A DNA stretch of 64,000 nucleotides from Pantoea alhagi. GTDB lineage: Bacteria > Pseudomonadota > Gammaproteobacteria > Enterobacterales > Enterobacteriaceae. Every line of letters starts with the position of its first letter. The first letter of the stretch is position 1. The notes under the pieces are model-generated. The model ran no database searches and was not told the DNA's origin. It was given only the letters and a program-made list of their open reading frames with translations. This document shows positions 44,041 to 53,429 of the stretch, piece after piece. Location of the stretch: assembly GCF_002101395.1 (NCBI RefSeq), contig NZ_CP019706.1, positions 930,001-994,000 of the forward strand. Direction: 5' to 3'. The position numbers were made by a program, and so were the translations under genes.

Positions 44041-44582
44041 TGTTACTCCCCTTTTACCCGCCATCTGCATTTAATGGAAAACGCCTTTTTGCTGCCTGTT
44101 AATGTTGTAAAAGGGCGGCGGAATAACAATTGCAAAAATTAACGGTGAATTTATGTTTTTACGTTTTTTTGAATAAGTGTGATGGACAGCAAATAAGCGC
44201 CCGCCTGGGTCAGGTACGCGCAGCCCCTGTCCGATGGCTATCCCAGGAGAGCGATCAGCTGATAGTGGTCATCTCGATGCTGGCGAATATTTATCATCGG
44301 GACGAGAGCTATTAAAATCCTGTAGAAGGATGCTCTAAATCTTTTGCCATGTTTTGCGTCTTCAGATATAACAGAACCGCTGCCGGCAACCGTTGTTTTA
44401 GTTCAGTATATAGACCGGCCTGTTCGGCGCTCCGGTTACGGGAAAAGTTAATTTGAACAAAAGATCATATGCTGTTTAGATAAAAGGCCTCGATAATGAG
44501 GATAACCATTATGATAATGAAAAATCAGAAACAGACCTACCCCCCTATTTCAATGCTTAAATAAATCATAGCTGATGCAGCC
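44041..44582. other. Intergenic region at the edge of foreign AT-rich DNA
   Basis: About 540 bp. The left part holds the leftward promoter of the symporter operon. At 44190-44315 an open stretch with codon use like the host ends in LANIYHRDESY; it might be a gene remnant but I cannot name it. From about 44330 the base composition falls. A 22-codon frame at 44497-44565 lies just before the ThiF-like remnant. No tRNA or integrase seen. Confidence 0.5.
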
Positions 44583-44807
44583 ATGAAGTATAAAAAAGCT
44601 TGCCAGCTCGTTCAACCGCTTATTGAAAATAAATACTGGGGATTAATCTTCCCTTCCAACGGCGCGACAAACGCTATTATTGCCAATATGATAGCTCTGG
44701 AGGTAATGAAATTCTTTATCGCCCGAAAAAGATGCAACGTCATTAACAGATGTTTAAATTTTAATTTTCCAGTGCTGGAAACCATAATGGGGTATAGTAT
44801 AAAATGA
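44583..44807 (+). pseudogene. C-terminal remnant of a ThiF/MccB-like adenylating enzyme
   Basis: The 74 codons contain FPSNGATNAIIANMIALEVMKFF, which resembles the C-terminal helix region of ThiF/E1-like adenylating enzymes of peptide-modifying clusters (such as MccB, which makes microcin C). A full enzyme is about 250-350 aa, so roughly three quarters is missing. The frame upstream is closed by a stop 8 codons before the ATG and there is no good ribosome-binding site. Its stop overlaps the ATG of the downstream exporter (ATGA), as expected if the pair came from one cluster. Family by eye, no alignment. Confidence 0.5.
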
Positions 44808-46027
44808 AACCAAACTCCAACCTGAATTTTTTTTGGGTTTATTATTCAGCCATGTCATTACTGAATAGTGATGTTAAAAGAGGGGTTTTTATTATCTATA
44901 TCCTTAGCATCGGCATAAATAATACGGAGACAGGATTTTTACAAACTTCATTATTTATTGCTATGATGATAGGAGAGCTACCCTCTGGTTTTTTAGCTGA
45001 TAAGTATGGCCGAAAACTGGCTCTTATTTGCAGTTTTATTTTTATGATACTGTATGGTTTAGGATATTTATTATTCAGTACCTTTACGCCTTTTTTGGTT
45101 ATGTTTATTCTTAACGGTCTGGCTTTTAGCCTTCAATCAGGCTCCGATCAGGCGTTACTCTATGATTATTTAAAAGCAAATAGATCTGAAAAGAGTTTTA
45201 TAAAGATAAACTCTCGTGAAAAAGCAATAAGTGCGCTTGCTATTTCTGCCTCTATGGCCTTAGGTGGTTGGTTAAAAGATGAGACCTCCTGGCAGTTTTT
45301 ATTTCTGGTGTTTATTTTTACAAAAGTTGTTGGGCTACTGCTTACATGCTTTCTCACTGAGGCTAAACCGAGCGAAATTCCTTTAGATAAACGTGACAAT
45401 ATTTCTCTCACAGAAAAAAATTCTGTTCGGCATTTTTTCCTGTCGAAAAAAGGCCTAAGCCTTCTGCCTCTGTTTTTGGGCTTTGCAATCTATGAGGCGG
45501 TGCTAACCCCCACTTATATTTATGGGCAAGCTTTACTTAATACAGCTGAATTTTCGCTTTCTGTTATCGGCTTCGCCTATGCTGCCATTGAATTAACGAA
45601 TGCGGTACTCTATAATTTTTCGGATTTCATTTCTAAAAAAATCAAGTTTACCCACCTGGTAATTATCACCTGGTTGATCCTATCAGCCTCAATATTCTTA
45701 TTACCTGTATCAGGTGATTTTATGATATTTGTGTTTTATTCAACACTTTGCCTACCCTCATTTGTCGATATGATATATATGGATTATGTTAATAATCATT
45801 ATCCCTCACTCATACGCGCCTCTTGTATTTCTGTAAATAGCTTTCTTAGTTCTGCTTTGATTAGCTTATCGTATGTAACATACGGTTTCTTTATTGAAAA
45901 GGAGGGTATCAGCTTAACTTTCCAATGTTCATCAATATTAGTTCTGGCTGCTTTACCTTTGGCTTTATACGGCCTTTTTCAGCTGAATTCAGACGGCAAC
46001 CAACAAGAAAAACCGACGTTATTATAA
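44804..46027 (+). CDS. MFS exporter, likely from a peptide-antibiotic cluster
   Basis: This 407-aa major facilitator has about 12 hydrophobic segments and the loop motif GFLADKYGRK after helix 2. Base composition is far more AT-rich than all neighbours and codon use differs, which points to horizontal acquisition. It overlaps the ThiF-like remnant by 4 nt. In microcin C operons the adenylating enzyme MccB is followed by the MFS pump MccC that exports the drug and gives self-resistance, so a MccC-like role is a reasonable inference. The gene looks intact. Substrate unknown. Confidence 0.75.
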   Translation: MKPNSNLNFFWVYYSAMSLLNSDVKRGVFIIYILSIGINNTETGFLQTSLFIAMMIGELPSGFLADKYGRKLALICSFIFMILYGLGYLLFSTFTPFLVMFILNGLAFSLQSGSDQALLYDYLKANRSEKSFIKINSREKAISALAISASMALGGWLKDETSWQFLFLVFIFTKVVGLLLTCFLTEAKPSEIPLDKRDNISLTEKNSVRHFFLSKKGLSLLPLFLGFAIYEAVLTPTYIYGQALLNTAEFSLSVIGFAYAAIELTNAVLYNFSDFISKKIKFTHLVIITWLILSASIFLLPVSGDFMIFVFYSTLCLPSFVDMIYMDYVNNHYPSLIRASCISVNSFLSSALISLSYVTYGFFIEKEGISLTFQCSSILVLAALPLALYGLFQLNSDGNQQEKPTLL

Positions 46028-46060
46028 TAGCGCGAGATGCAGATCATTGCCTGCCACTAA

Positions 46061-46144
46061 TTAATCTACATCCTTGCCGTTGCTGGTGATTACCTTCTTA
46101 TACCACCAGAACGACTTCTTGCGCGTGCGCGCAGGACGATGGCG
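46061..46144 (-). pseudogene. Vestige of a 6-phospho-beta-glucosidase gene (3' end only)
   Basis: On the minus strand about 27 codons read ARTRKKSFWWYKKVITSNG and end in a stop at 46061. This is the C-terminal tail of GH1 6-phospho-beta-glucosidases such as AscB. A 26-bp stretch (46095-46120) is identical to 50440-50465 inside the intact ascB on the same strand, and the protein match extends beyond it. Upstream of the matching part no GH1 sequence remains. Confidence 0.85.
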
Positions 46145-46195
46145 CGTCGTATAGGGTCAAACGCAAAGCTACCTCGCACAAGATCGCATTGAGGG

Positions 46196-46221
46196 AAAAC
46201 GGGGCCGCTAACGGCCCCGTT
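46196..46221 (-). terminator. Intrinsic terminator of the autotransporter gene
   Basis: A perfect 10-bp GC-rich stem (46198-46207 with 46212-46221), 4-nt loop, followed on the minus strand by TTTT. It begins 10 nt after the autotransporter stop codon. Confidence 0.9.
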
Positions 46222-46230
46222 GGATATCAC

Positions 46231-49200
46231 TTAAAAGTTCCAGCTAAAGCCCGCGTTGACGCTGTTATCCTGATGGTTTTCCGATAACAGTCCGCTGTAG
46301 CCCAGCGACAGATGCGAGTTGCTGTTTAACGCCACCTTAGCGCTGGCTTTGATCACGGCACCATCGCGCGAAGCAGAGACGCTGTTCACCACAAACGGTG
46401 CGCTACTGCCGTTGAACTTCAGCCCGGTCCCCCGATCCAGCTCGCCGTACTGATGCTGCCAGCCCAGTTCACCGCGCAGCGCGATTGATGTTCCGCCGTT
46501 AACATCCCATTGCAGATCGGAACGCAGACCCAGCGTTGAGAAAGTGGCGTCCGTGTGCTGCCTGTCGCCATGCAGCGCCGCCGCGCCGCCCTGTTCGGCA
46601 ATGCGGTTGTTCTGGAAGTTAACGTAAGAGAGACTGGCGAACGGTTCGAGGTTAACCAGCCCTGCCGGGATGCTGTAACCCGCTTCGGCAAAGAACTGCT
46701 CGGTACGTGCGCTGTACTGCGCGTTAGCCCAATCGTACTGGCTGCCGTAGCTCACGGAACGCGAGGTATCGAAACGATGCCAGGTGTAGCCTGCACCAGC
46801 ACGCAGCGCCAGCGCGCCATACGCTTTGCCGCCATAGAGGCCCAGATGGTAGTTATCGCTATCCGCACTGGCTCCGTAGCCGCCGTCCAGCGAGGTACGG
46901 GTGTAACCCGTTGCCACGCCCATGCGCGCATCGTCCGCCCAGGCGGAATCCAGCCCCAGCAGTACGCCATAGGTGGATGCCTGATAGCCGGTGGCGTTGG
47001 CATCACCGGAAGCGTGATCCCACGCGCCCAGCAGTTTCGCCCATGCGCCGCCCTCATCCGCTTTGATTTGTGACGAATCCGCCAGACCTTCCGCCTGACG
47101 CAGGCGATCGTTGAGCGTATCGCGCAAATAGCGGCTGTCATTGACCTGCGCCGAGGCGATATCAGCATGTACCTGACCGGAGAGCTGACGGAACGCCTGA
47201 CGCGCTTCGCCAGCCGATCCGCTCAGCAGCAGACTTTCATAGACTGGGTTGCCTGCGCCCAGCGCTTCCGCCGCCTGCGCAACCGAACGCTCATTTGCCG
47301 TTTCCGCCACGCTGGCGAAGGTGGCATCGTTACGTCCGACCGCCAGCGTGAGCTGGTTCGCCTGATAGCTGAGGGAGGTGCCGAGAAAGGTAAAGGCATA
47401 GTTGGGCAGCAGGCTGTCAAACTGACCGCTGATGCCCTGCTCTGCCGTCAGGATGTTATACCGCCCCGTCAGCGTTTGTAGTTCGCTCTGGCTAAGCAGG
47501 TTGCTGCTGTTTTCCAGCGAGACCCTGACTTCACCGCCGTTAATGGCGATTGCGCCGGTACTGGCGATGCGGTCGCTGCGTCCTTCCGGCGCGACCTCTA
47601 CCGCATAGCGCGATCCCTGTTCAAAGGTAACGTCGCCGTTGACGGTAAGCGTGCCGATAGAATTGCCTGGCGCGACGGTACCGCCGTTGGCGACGGTTAA
47701 TGCGCCCGTGCTGCCCGATCCCCCCAGCACGCCCTGTTGCTGCACCGTGACATCAGACGTGACTGAACCGTTAACCGCCAGCAGGCCGGCGTTAATCAGC
47801 GTCGGGCCGGAGTAAGTGTTGCTGCCGGTGAGCCAGAGCGATCCTGCACCTTCTTTGGTCAATCCGCCGTGGCCAGAGATGTCGTTAGACCAGACGTCAA
47901 AATCACACTGCGCCTCGTTACAGATACGCTGATAAGGGGTGCCAGCATCTACCGTAGCGCCGATGCCGGGAATGTTAGCGACAAACTGCGTTGGGCCATA
48001 GGCCACGCCATCCGGATCCGGCACGCGCAGCGCTTCAGGGATATCTTCTACGGTGTAGAACATGCCCGGCCCGTTAATTGCTTTACCGAGGTCGATCATG
48101 CCCCAACCATAGAGTTCATCAATGCCCGCTTCGCCCATATCAACGGCGGTGGTTTTCAGTACCTGCGCAATCTGTGCGCCGGTCATATAAGGGAAACGTT
48201 CCATCAGCACTGCCGCACTGCCTGATACATGCGGTGAAGCCATGGAGGTGCCGCTGTAGTTGGCGTAGCTGGTGGTAAGGTTATCGATGCTGTCGCCCTC
48301 GATTATCGAGCTGTAAATACGCGAGCCCGGCGCGGAGACGCAGAAGCTGGCGGTGTAGCCGCAGCGGGAGGAGAAGCCGCTTAGGGTGTAGGGCACGCTG
48401 TTGGCGGATGCGGGATCGCGCGCGACGCTGGCGACGGTGAGCCAGGTAGGGGTGATTTCTGGTACAAAGTAAGCCAGACCCGCGATAGCGTCGGGGTTGT
48501 TGAGGTTGTCATCGTTGCCGGCAGAGAAGATGGTGATGATGCCGCTGCGAGCGACTTCAATTGCGCCCTGATAAGCGCCGCCGGGTACGGTGCCAAGGAT
48601 CTGTTTAATCTGGTCGAACTGTTTTTGCGCATCATTGACGGTGAAGTGCGGATAAGCGGGATCGCTGCCGCCCTGGGCAAATTTGTCGGTGATGCCGATG
48701 CCCCAGCTGTTATTGATAATGCGCACGCCGCTTTCTCTGAGCGCATCCCAGCCTGCTTTATAAACTGCGCCATCGTTTCCAAGGATGATGCCATCTTCCG
48801 GGCCGGGGTCGCCGTTTTCTGCACTGACAATTTGCGCCCCCCAGGCGACGCCATGCATAGCTCCACCATCGCGGCTGCCGGCGGCGATACCGGCTACGTG
48901 GGTACCGTGCGATCCCAGTTCACCATCTGAATCAACGCTGGGCGTGCCGTCATAGCGGAAGGCATCGCCTGCTTTTACCGGAATGTAAGGGTCGGTGTAG
49001 GCGCGTATGCCTTCAGTGACAAGGTTGATGACTTTGTCGGTACCGACAAATTCGGGGTGTTTGGCATAGACCGACTGATCGAAGATGCCGACTTTGACGC
49101 CTTTGCCACTGTAGCCAGCGGCGTAGGCTTTATCAGCATTGATCGCGCCCAGTCCCCACTCGGCGTCATATTCGCTGCTGCGCCAGCTGGCTGGATCACC

Positions 49201-49356
49201 CGCTACGCCCTGTTCGATATAGTTGTTCGCTGCTGCCTGTCCTACCGCTCCCAGGCAAACCGCCACTGCCAGCGCGCTTAACCGTACGCGTTTTGCTTTT
49301 GTCTCAGGCCGTGTAACGCGCTGAGGCACAGTCAACCTTCTGCTTTTATTTGCCAT
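46231..49356 (-). CDS. Subtilisin-type serine protease autotransporter
   Basis: This 1041-aa type Va secreted protease has an extended signal peptide (about 1-43, cleavage after QAAA). The S8 subtilase domain at about 60-430 has catalytic Asp in VGIFDQS, His in GSHGTHVAGIAAGS and Ser in GTSMASPHVSGSAA. A beta-helix stem follows with a passenger-associated repeat (GSNTYSGPTLINAGLLAVNG, about 510-580). The C-terminal 12-strand barrel at about 770-1041 ends in the classical aromatic residue (FSWNF). Relatives (Ssp of Serratia, others) act on host or surface proteins. It is monocistronic with its own terminator and a 380-bp AT-rich upstream region. Confidence 0.95.
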   Translation of the reverse strand: MANKSRRLTVPQRVTRPETKAKRVRLSALAVAVCLGAVGQAAANNYIEQGVAGDPASWRSSEYDAEWGLGAINADKAYAAGYSGKGVKVGIFDQSVYAKHPEFVGTDKVINLVTEGIRAYTDPYIPVKAGDAFRYDGTPSVDSDGELGSHGTHVAGIAAGSRDGGAMHGVAWGAQIVSAENGDPGPEDGIILGNDGAVYKAGWDALRESGVRIINNSWGIGITDKFAQGGSDPAYPHFTVNDAQKQFDQIKQILGTVPGGAYQGAIEVARSGIITIFSAGNDDNLNNPDAIAGLAYFVPEITPTWLTVASVARDPASANSVPYTLSGFSSRCGYTASFCVSAPGSRIYSSIIEGDSIDNLTTSYANYSGTSMASPHVSGSAAVLMERFPYMTGAQIAQVLKTTAVDMGEAGIDELYGWGMIDLGKAINGPGMFYTVEDIPEALRVPDPDGVAYGPTQFVANIPGIGATVDAGTPYQRICNEAQCDFDVWSNDISGHGGLTKEGAGSLWLTGSNTYSGPTLINAGLLAVNGSVTSDVTVQQQGVLGGSGSTGALTVANGGTVAPGNSIGTLTVNGDVTFEQGSRYAVEVAPEGRSDRIASTGAIAINGGEVRVSLENSSNLLSQSELQTLTGRYNILTAEQGISGQFDSLLPNYAFTFLGTSLSYQANQLTLAVGRNDATFASVAETANERSVAQAAEALGAGNPVYESLLLSGSAGEARQAFRQLSGQVHADIASAQVNDSRYLRDTLNDRLRQAEGLADSSQIKADEGGAWAKLLGAWDHASGDANATGYQASTYGVLLGLDSAWADDARMGVATGYTRTSLDGGYGASADSDNYHLGLYGGKAYGALALRAGAGYTWHRFDTSRSVSYGSQYDWANAQYSARTEQFFAEAGYSIPAGLVNLEPFASLSYVNFQNNRIAEQGGAAALHGDRQHTDATFSTLGLRSDLQWDVNGGTSIALRGELGWQHQYGELDRGTGLKFNGSSAPFVVNSVSASRDGAVIKASAKVALNSNSHLSLGYSGLLSENHQDNSVNAGFSWNF

Positions 49357-49740
49357 TGCAGATACCGTCCGTTATTGGTTTTCAGATAAGGATTTTTAAA
49401 AGTTTCAATTTGAAAAAGATGAAGCACCGCGCTGATGGAGTGCGGCGTAAATATCAGGTTTGGCAGAAAAGTTTTATTTCCGCCAGTAACAGGATGAAAT
49501 ATATGGATGTAAAATGGTGACTTTCTTCATATTATTTTCATATATTTTACGATTCAGTTTGTTGCAAAAATTCAAAATTAATAATCAAGAGTTTATTAAT
49601 TGGTTTAAGGTGAGATTTTTCTTAAAGGATTGTTTTTGAGATTCGAACCGTGATTAATTACTTAACGTGCGTTATTTAATGCCGATTAGTTAATAAAGAA
49701 TTTAATGTGCGGTAATAAGTAAGGGTAAGAAGTTGGTTAT
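49357..49740. other. AT-rich promoter region of the autotransporter gene
   Basis: About 380 bp between the autotransporter start and the left asc-flanking repeat. It is markedly AT-rich with TTAATTA/TTAATAA clusters, the kind of DNA often bound by H-NS. No gene or confident promoter hexamers identified. Confidence 0.5.
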
Positions 49741-50400
49741 AAGCCGCCTGGTTCCGTGGGTTGAGGCTGGCGGGCGTTAGCGGCGTGGTTGAGTGGGCTG
49801 GGGGTTGTGGGGGCGTCAGCGGCGCGTTGTGTGGGCTGGGGTTGCGGGGGCGTCAGCGGCGCGGTTGCGTAGGCTGGGGGGGCGTCAGCGGCGGGCGGCC
49901 CGTTCCGTAAAGACGCAAAAAACGTCATCCATGACAGCTCGTCCCGCGCCTTCCCTGGCGCGGGACGCTTTACTCCACGATCCGCCCGCCGCTTCCCTGA
50001 CTCCTGAGTCGCCTGCCGCCGCTGATTTAACGATTGTGTCGCCTGCTCGTCGCTGATTTAACTGCCGTGTCGTCTGTTGTCGCTTCCCGTACTTGTGAGT
50101 CGCCTGCCTATTACTGATTTGTGGGGTTTTCAATGGTTAAGTCCCGAAGCGCAGGATAGAAGGAGTGGGAGGGCCGGGGCCGGGAGGCGGACCTCCCGCG
50201 CCAGGGAGGGCGCGGGCGGAGGCCCCAGGGATGGGTGCATGCCGTGCCGCCGATGGCCCCGGCCCTCCCGCGACCAGCACGAACCTGTTACAAACTGGCG
50301 TCCCGGTTCCACAACCGGCACGAACCAGTTACAGGCTGGCGTTCAGGTTCCACAACCAGCACGAACCTGCCACAGACTAACGTCCAGGCCCCGCGACCAA
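49741..50400 (+). repeat. Left copy of a GC-rich mosaic repeat flanking ascFB
   Basis: A 0.66-kb non-coding block, found again in inverted orientation at 53563-54184. From left to right it holds four tandem units of 32-39 bp sharing gcgtcagcggcg (from 49774, 49813, 49850, 49882). A conserved segment with a 9-bp hairpin near 49950 and two to three 30-bp units follows (about 50005-50100). Next come a structured core at 50167-50269 and four 41-bp tandem units (from 50270, 50312, 50353, 50394). It stops 6 bp from the ascB stop codon. The open frames within it differ between copies, so it is not coding. Confidence 0.93.
50167..50269 (+). repeat. Structured core of the left repeat
   Basis: Perfect 15-bp terminal inverted repeats (50167-50181 and 50255-50269) enclose about 73 nt that can fold into further GC-rich hairpins (GGAGG/CCTCC and GCGC/GCGC stems). 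In the right copy substitutions fall in loops while the stems are kept, which suggests that the DNA or RNA structure matters. Confidence 0.85.
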
Positions 50401-50405
50401 CCCCA

Positions 50406-51833
50406 TCACTCTAAATCCGCACCGTTACTGGCTATCACTTTCTTATACCACCAGAACGACTTCTTACGCGTACGTGCCAGCGTACCCTGACCGCGATCGT
50501 CACGATCAACATACACAAAACCGTAGCGCTTACTCATCTCACCCGTAGAGGCCGACACCAAATCAATACAGCCCCAACTGGTATAACCCATAATCGGAAT
50601 GCCATCCTCGATCGCCTCCGCCATCGCCCGAATATGCTCGCGCAAATAACGAATGCGGTAATCATCCTCAATCTCACCTTGAGCATTAACCACATCCTTC
50701 GCGCCCAGCCCGTTCTCCACCAAAAACAATGGCTTCTGATAACGGTCATACATCATATTCATGGTAATGCGCAGACCCAGCGGATCGATGCCCCAGCCCC
50801 ATTCGCTGGCCTCAATAAACGGGTTTTTCAAAGACTTAACAATATTCGCCGCACTGGTATTCTCGTTATTCATATCTGCCGAAGCGCAGCGCGAAGCGTA
50901 ATAGCTGAAAGAAACGAAATCGACCGTATTCTTCAGAATCTCCTCGTCGCCCGGCTGAATCTCAATAGCGATCCCCTGCTCACGGAACATACGCTTTGTC
51001 CATGCCGGATAAGCGCCGCGCGCCTGCACATCAATAAAAAACAGATTCTCCCGATCCTTCTCCAGCGCCGCCCAGACATCCTCTGGCTTACAGGAATAAG
51101 GATAAAAATTGCCGCCCGCCAGCATACAGCCGACCTGGTTTTGCGGATTCACCTCATGGGCAATCTTCGTTGCCAGTGCGCTGGCCAGCAGTTCATGATG
51201 CGCCGCCTGATATTTTACCTGCTGTGGATCCTCGCCCTCAGTAAATACCAGCCCCGCGCCGGAAAACGGACTGTGCAGCAAAATATTGATCTCATTAAAC
51301 GTCAGCCAGTATTTCACCAGTCCGTCAAACGCTTCAAAACAGGTGCGCGCATAGCGCGTAAAAAACTCCACCATTTTACGGCTGCGCCAGGAGCCATATT
51401 CTTTTACCAGATGCATCGGTACATCAAAATGGCACAGCGTCACCAGCGGCTCGATATTATATTTTTTGCACTCGTTAAACAGATCGCGATAAAACGCGAT
51501 ACCCGCTTCATTTGGCGTTAGTTCGTCGCCCTGCGGATAAATACGGCTCCAGGCGATGGAGGTACGAAATACTTTAAATCCCATCTCCGCCATTAGCGCG
51601 ATATCTTCTTTATAACGGTGATAAAAATCGATCGCATCGTGGCTGGGGTAAAATTCATCGTCACGCCACTCAAAGCGTGGCTGCTGACCCAGCTTCACCG
51701 CCAAACGATTGGCGCCGTGCGGGATCATATCTACCGTTGCCGGTCCTTTACCGCCTTCACGCCATGCACCCTCGGCCTGATTAGCTGCAATCGCGCCGCC
51801 CCATAAAAATCCTGCGGGAAATTTAGTTTCCAT
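50406..51833 (-). CDS. ascB: AscB, 6-phospho-beta-glucosidase (GH1)
   Basis: This 475-aa GH1 enzyme has the acid/base Glu in TFNEIN near residue 180 and the nucleophile Glu in LVENG near 373. The C-terminal tail RKKSFWWYKKVI carries the residues used by 6-phospho-glycosidases to hold the phosphate. It splits phosphorylated cellobiose, arbutin or salicin delivered by AscF. Length matches E. coli AscB (474 aa). ATG 51833 is chosen because AGAGG lies 6 nt upstream; the ATG two codons earlier would touch that site. It follows ascF by 12 nt. Confidence 0.93.
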   Translation of the reverse strand: METKFPAGFLWGGAIAANQAEGAWREGGKGPATVDMIPHGANRLAVKLGQQPRFEWRDDEFYPSHDAIDFYHRYKEDIALMAEMGFKVFRTSIAWSRIYPQGDELTPNEAGIAFYRDLFNECKKYNIEPLVTLCHFDVPMHLVKEYGSWRSRKMVEFFTRYARTCFEAFDGLVKYWLTFNEINILLHSPFSGAGLVFTEGEDPQQVKYQAAHHELLASALATKIAHEVNPQNQVGCMLAGGNFYPYSCKPEDVWAALEKDRENLFFIDVQARGAYPAWTKRMFREQGIAIEIQPGDEEILKNTVDFVSFSYYASRCASADMNNENTSAANIVKSLKNPFIEASEWGWGIDPLGLRITMNMMYDRYQKPLFLVENGLGAKDVVNAQGEIEDDYRIRYLREHIRAMAEAIEDGIPIMGYTSWGCIDLVSASTGEMSKRYGFVYVDRDDRGQGTLARTRKKSFWWYKKVIASNGADLE

Positions 51834-51845
51834 ATGCATCCTCTG

Positions 51846-53306
51846 TTAATGCGTTTTAACGGCCTGAGAAGCGGCGGGCCAGGCGGCAGTCTGTTCAGTC
51901 GTCTGCTCGCTTTTTTCCTCTACCGGAATATCCTCAAAGCCCAAAATCAAAGTAATAAAGAAAGAAAGCACCACCGCCAGCGCCATCACCGCAAAGACCC
52001 AGACAATGCTCATCGGATTCGTTGGATCAAAGAACTGTACGCTGGTAAACAGCCCCGGCGCCGCCATCGAGTGGCTTGCCAGCCCGGCAAAACCAGCGAC
52101 CGCGCCGCAGATAAAGCCGCTGATCAAACTGGCAATTAAGGGGCGTTTCAGCCGTACCGCCACGCCATACAGCGCCGGTTCGGAGATCCCGGCGACAATC
52201 GCCGAGGCAGCAGCAGCCAGTGCAGTCTGGCGCAGCTCCGGGTTTTTGGTGCGCCAGGCAACCGCCAGCGACGATCCGCCAAGGGAAAGGTTAGCGCCGA
52301 TTTCAGAGGGCATTACCATCCCCTCTTTGCCGGTTTCCGCGATGGTCTGAATAATGGTTGGCGTGAAGACGCGATGCATGCCGGTCATGACCAGCAGCGG
52401 CCAGAGCGCGCCCATGATGGCGACGGAGAGCCAGCCAAGGTAGTGATGAATGGTGTAAACCACCGCTGAGATGCCGCTACCGATCCAGATGCCAAGCGGT
52501 CCGATCAGCATGATGGCGATCGGCGCGGCGATCAGGACGATCAGCATCGGTTTAAGGAAGTTTTTCGTTACCGCCGGGGTGATTTTATCCACCCATTTTT
52601 CTATGTAGGAGAGGATCCAGGTCATGCAGAGCGCCGGGATTACCGTGTAGGTATATTTGACCGCCGTTACCGTTATGCCCGCAAATTCTACGTTTTGTCC
52701 CTGGGCGGCTTTCGCCATCAGATCGACAAAGTTAGGATGCACCAGCACACCGGCAATGGCGATCGCCAGCGACATGTTGGTTTTGAATTTTATCGCGGCG
52801 GAGGCGGCGACCATGATCGGCAGGAAGAAGAACGCGCCGTCGCCGATGACGTTGAGGATCGCCAGCGTGGAGGATCCTTTGGGGAAGATGCCGGTCATAT
52901 CGAGGATCATCGCCAGCAGTTTTACCATCGATCCACCGATGATTGCCGGGATCAGCGGCGACATGGTGCCGATCAGCGCATCAAGGATCCCGGCACCGAT
53001 GCGTCTGAAGGTGAGTTTTCCTTTTTGCGGATCGGGGCGTTGCGCCTGTGCGCCTGCGGGCAGAAGTTTTAATACCTCAGCATAGGCCTGGGAGACGGTG
53101 TTGCCGATGATGACCTGGCATTGGTTATCATTTTGCACCACGCCCATGACGCCAGGGATTTTTTTGAGCGTAGCCGCATCGACGCTGCGGTTGTCGTTAA
53201 GTACAAAGCGCAGGCGCGTCATGCAGTGGGTTACTGCCGCCACGTTATCACCACCACCAATCGCATCGACTATAGCGCGCGAGATTGCTGCGTAATTCTT
53301 TGACAT
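51846..53306 (-). CDS. ascF: AscF, beta-glucoside PTS permease EIIBC
   Basis: This 486-aa protein has an N-terminal EIIB domain with phospho-Cys at residue 28 (VTHCMTRLRF) and an EIIC domain of about ten membrane helices from residue 105. There is no EIIA domain, so it depends on the general EIIA-Glc, as AscF (485 aa) does in E. coli. It imports and phosphorylates cellobiose/arbutin/salicin-type glucosides. First gene of ascFB, with a candidate AscG operator 124 nt upstream. Confidence 0.93.
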   Translation of the reverse strand: MSKNYAAISRAIVDAIGGGDNVAAVTHCMTRLRFVLNDNRSVDAATLKKIPGVMGVVQNDNQCQVIIGNTVSQAYAEVLKLLPAGAQAQRPDPQKGKLTFRRIGAGILDALIGTMSPLIPAIIGGSMVKLLAMILDMTGIFPKGSSTLAILNVIGDGAFFFLPIMVAASAAIKFKTNMSLAIAIAGVLVHPNFVDLMAKAAQGQNVEFAGITVTAVKYTYTVIPALCMTWILSYIEKWVDKITPAVTKNFLKPMLIVLIAAPIAIMLIGPLGIWIGSGISAVVYTIHHYLGWLSVAIMGALWPLLVMTGMHRVFTPTIIQTIAETGKEGMVMPSEIGANLSLGGSSLAVAWRTKNPELRQTALAAAASAIVAGISEPALYGVAVRLKRPLIASLISGFICGAVAGFAGLASHSMAAPGLFTSVQFFDPTNPMSIVWVFAVMALAVVLSFFITLILGFEDIPVEEKSEQTTEQTAAWPAASQAVKTH

Positions 53307-53429
53307 GACTGTGAAACCTCTTGTTATGACGCACTTTTACCGTAGGGTTAACGGTTTTTAGTGTTTATTCAAAGGGTTGGGTAAGCATAATGGCGCTGAC
53401 GGCCTTATGTTTTCTTCTGCAACAAAATA

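Noticed and set aside
44130..44315. 61-aa frame ending LANIYHRDESY
   Set aside because: The last 40 codons look host-like and may be a gene remnant, but I recognise no family and the start region is non-coding in character; kept only as a note in the intergenic entry.
44497..44565. Calling this frame a microcin C precursor gene
   Set aside because: Known MccA peptides end in Asn, which is modified; this one ends in Lys. Left only as a low-interest finding.
49793..50490. Several open frames (60-140 aa) inside the left GC-rich repeat
   Set aside because: They arise from stop-poor tandem repeats, lack ribosome-binding sites, and the frame is not preserved in the right copy.
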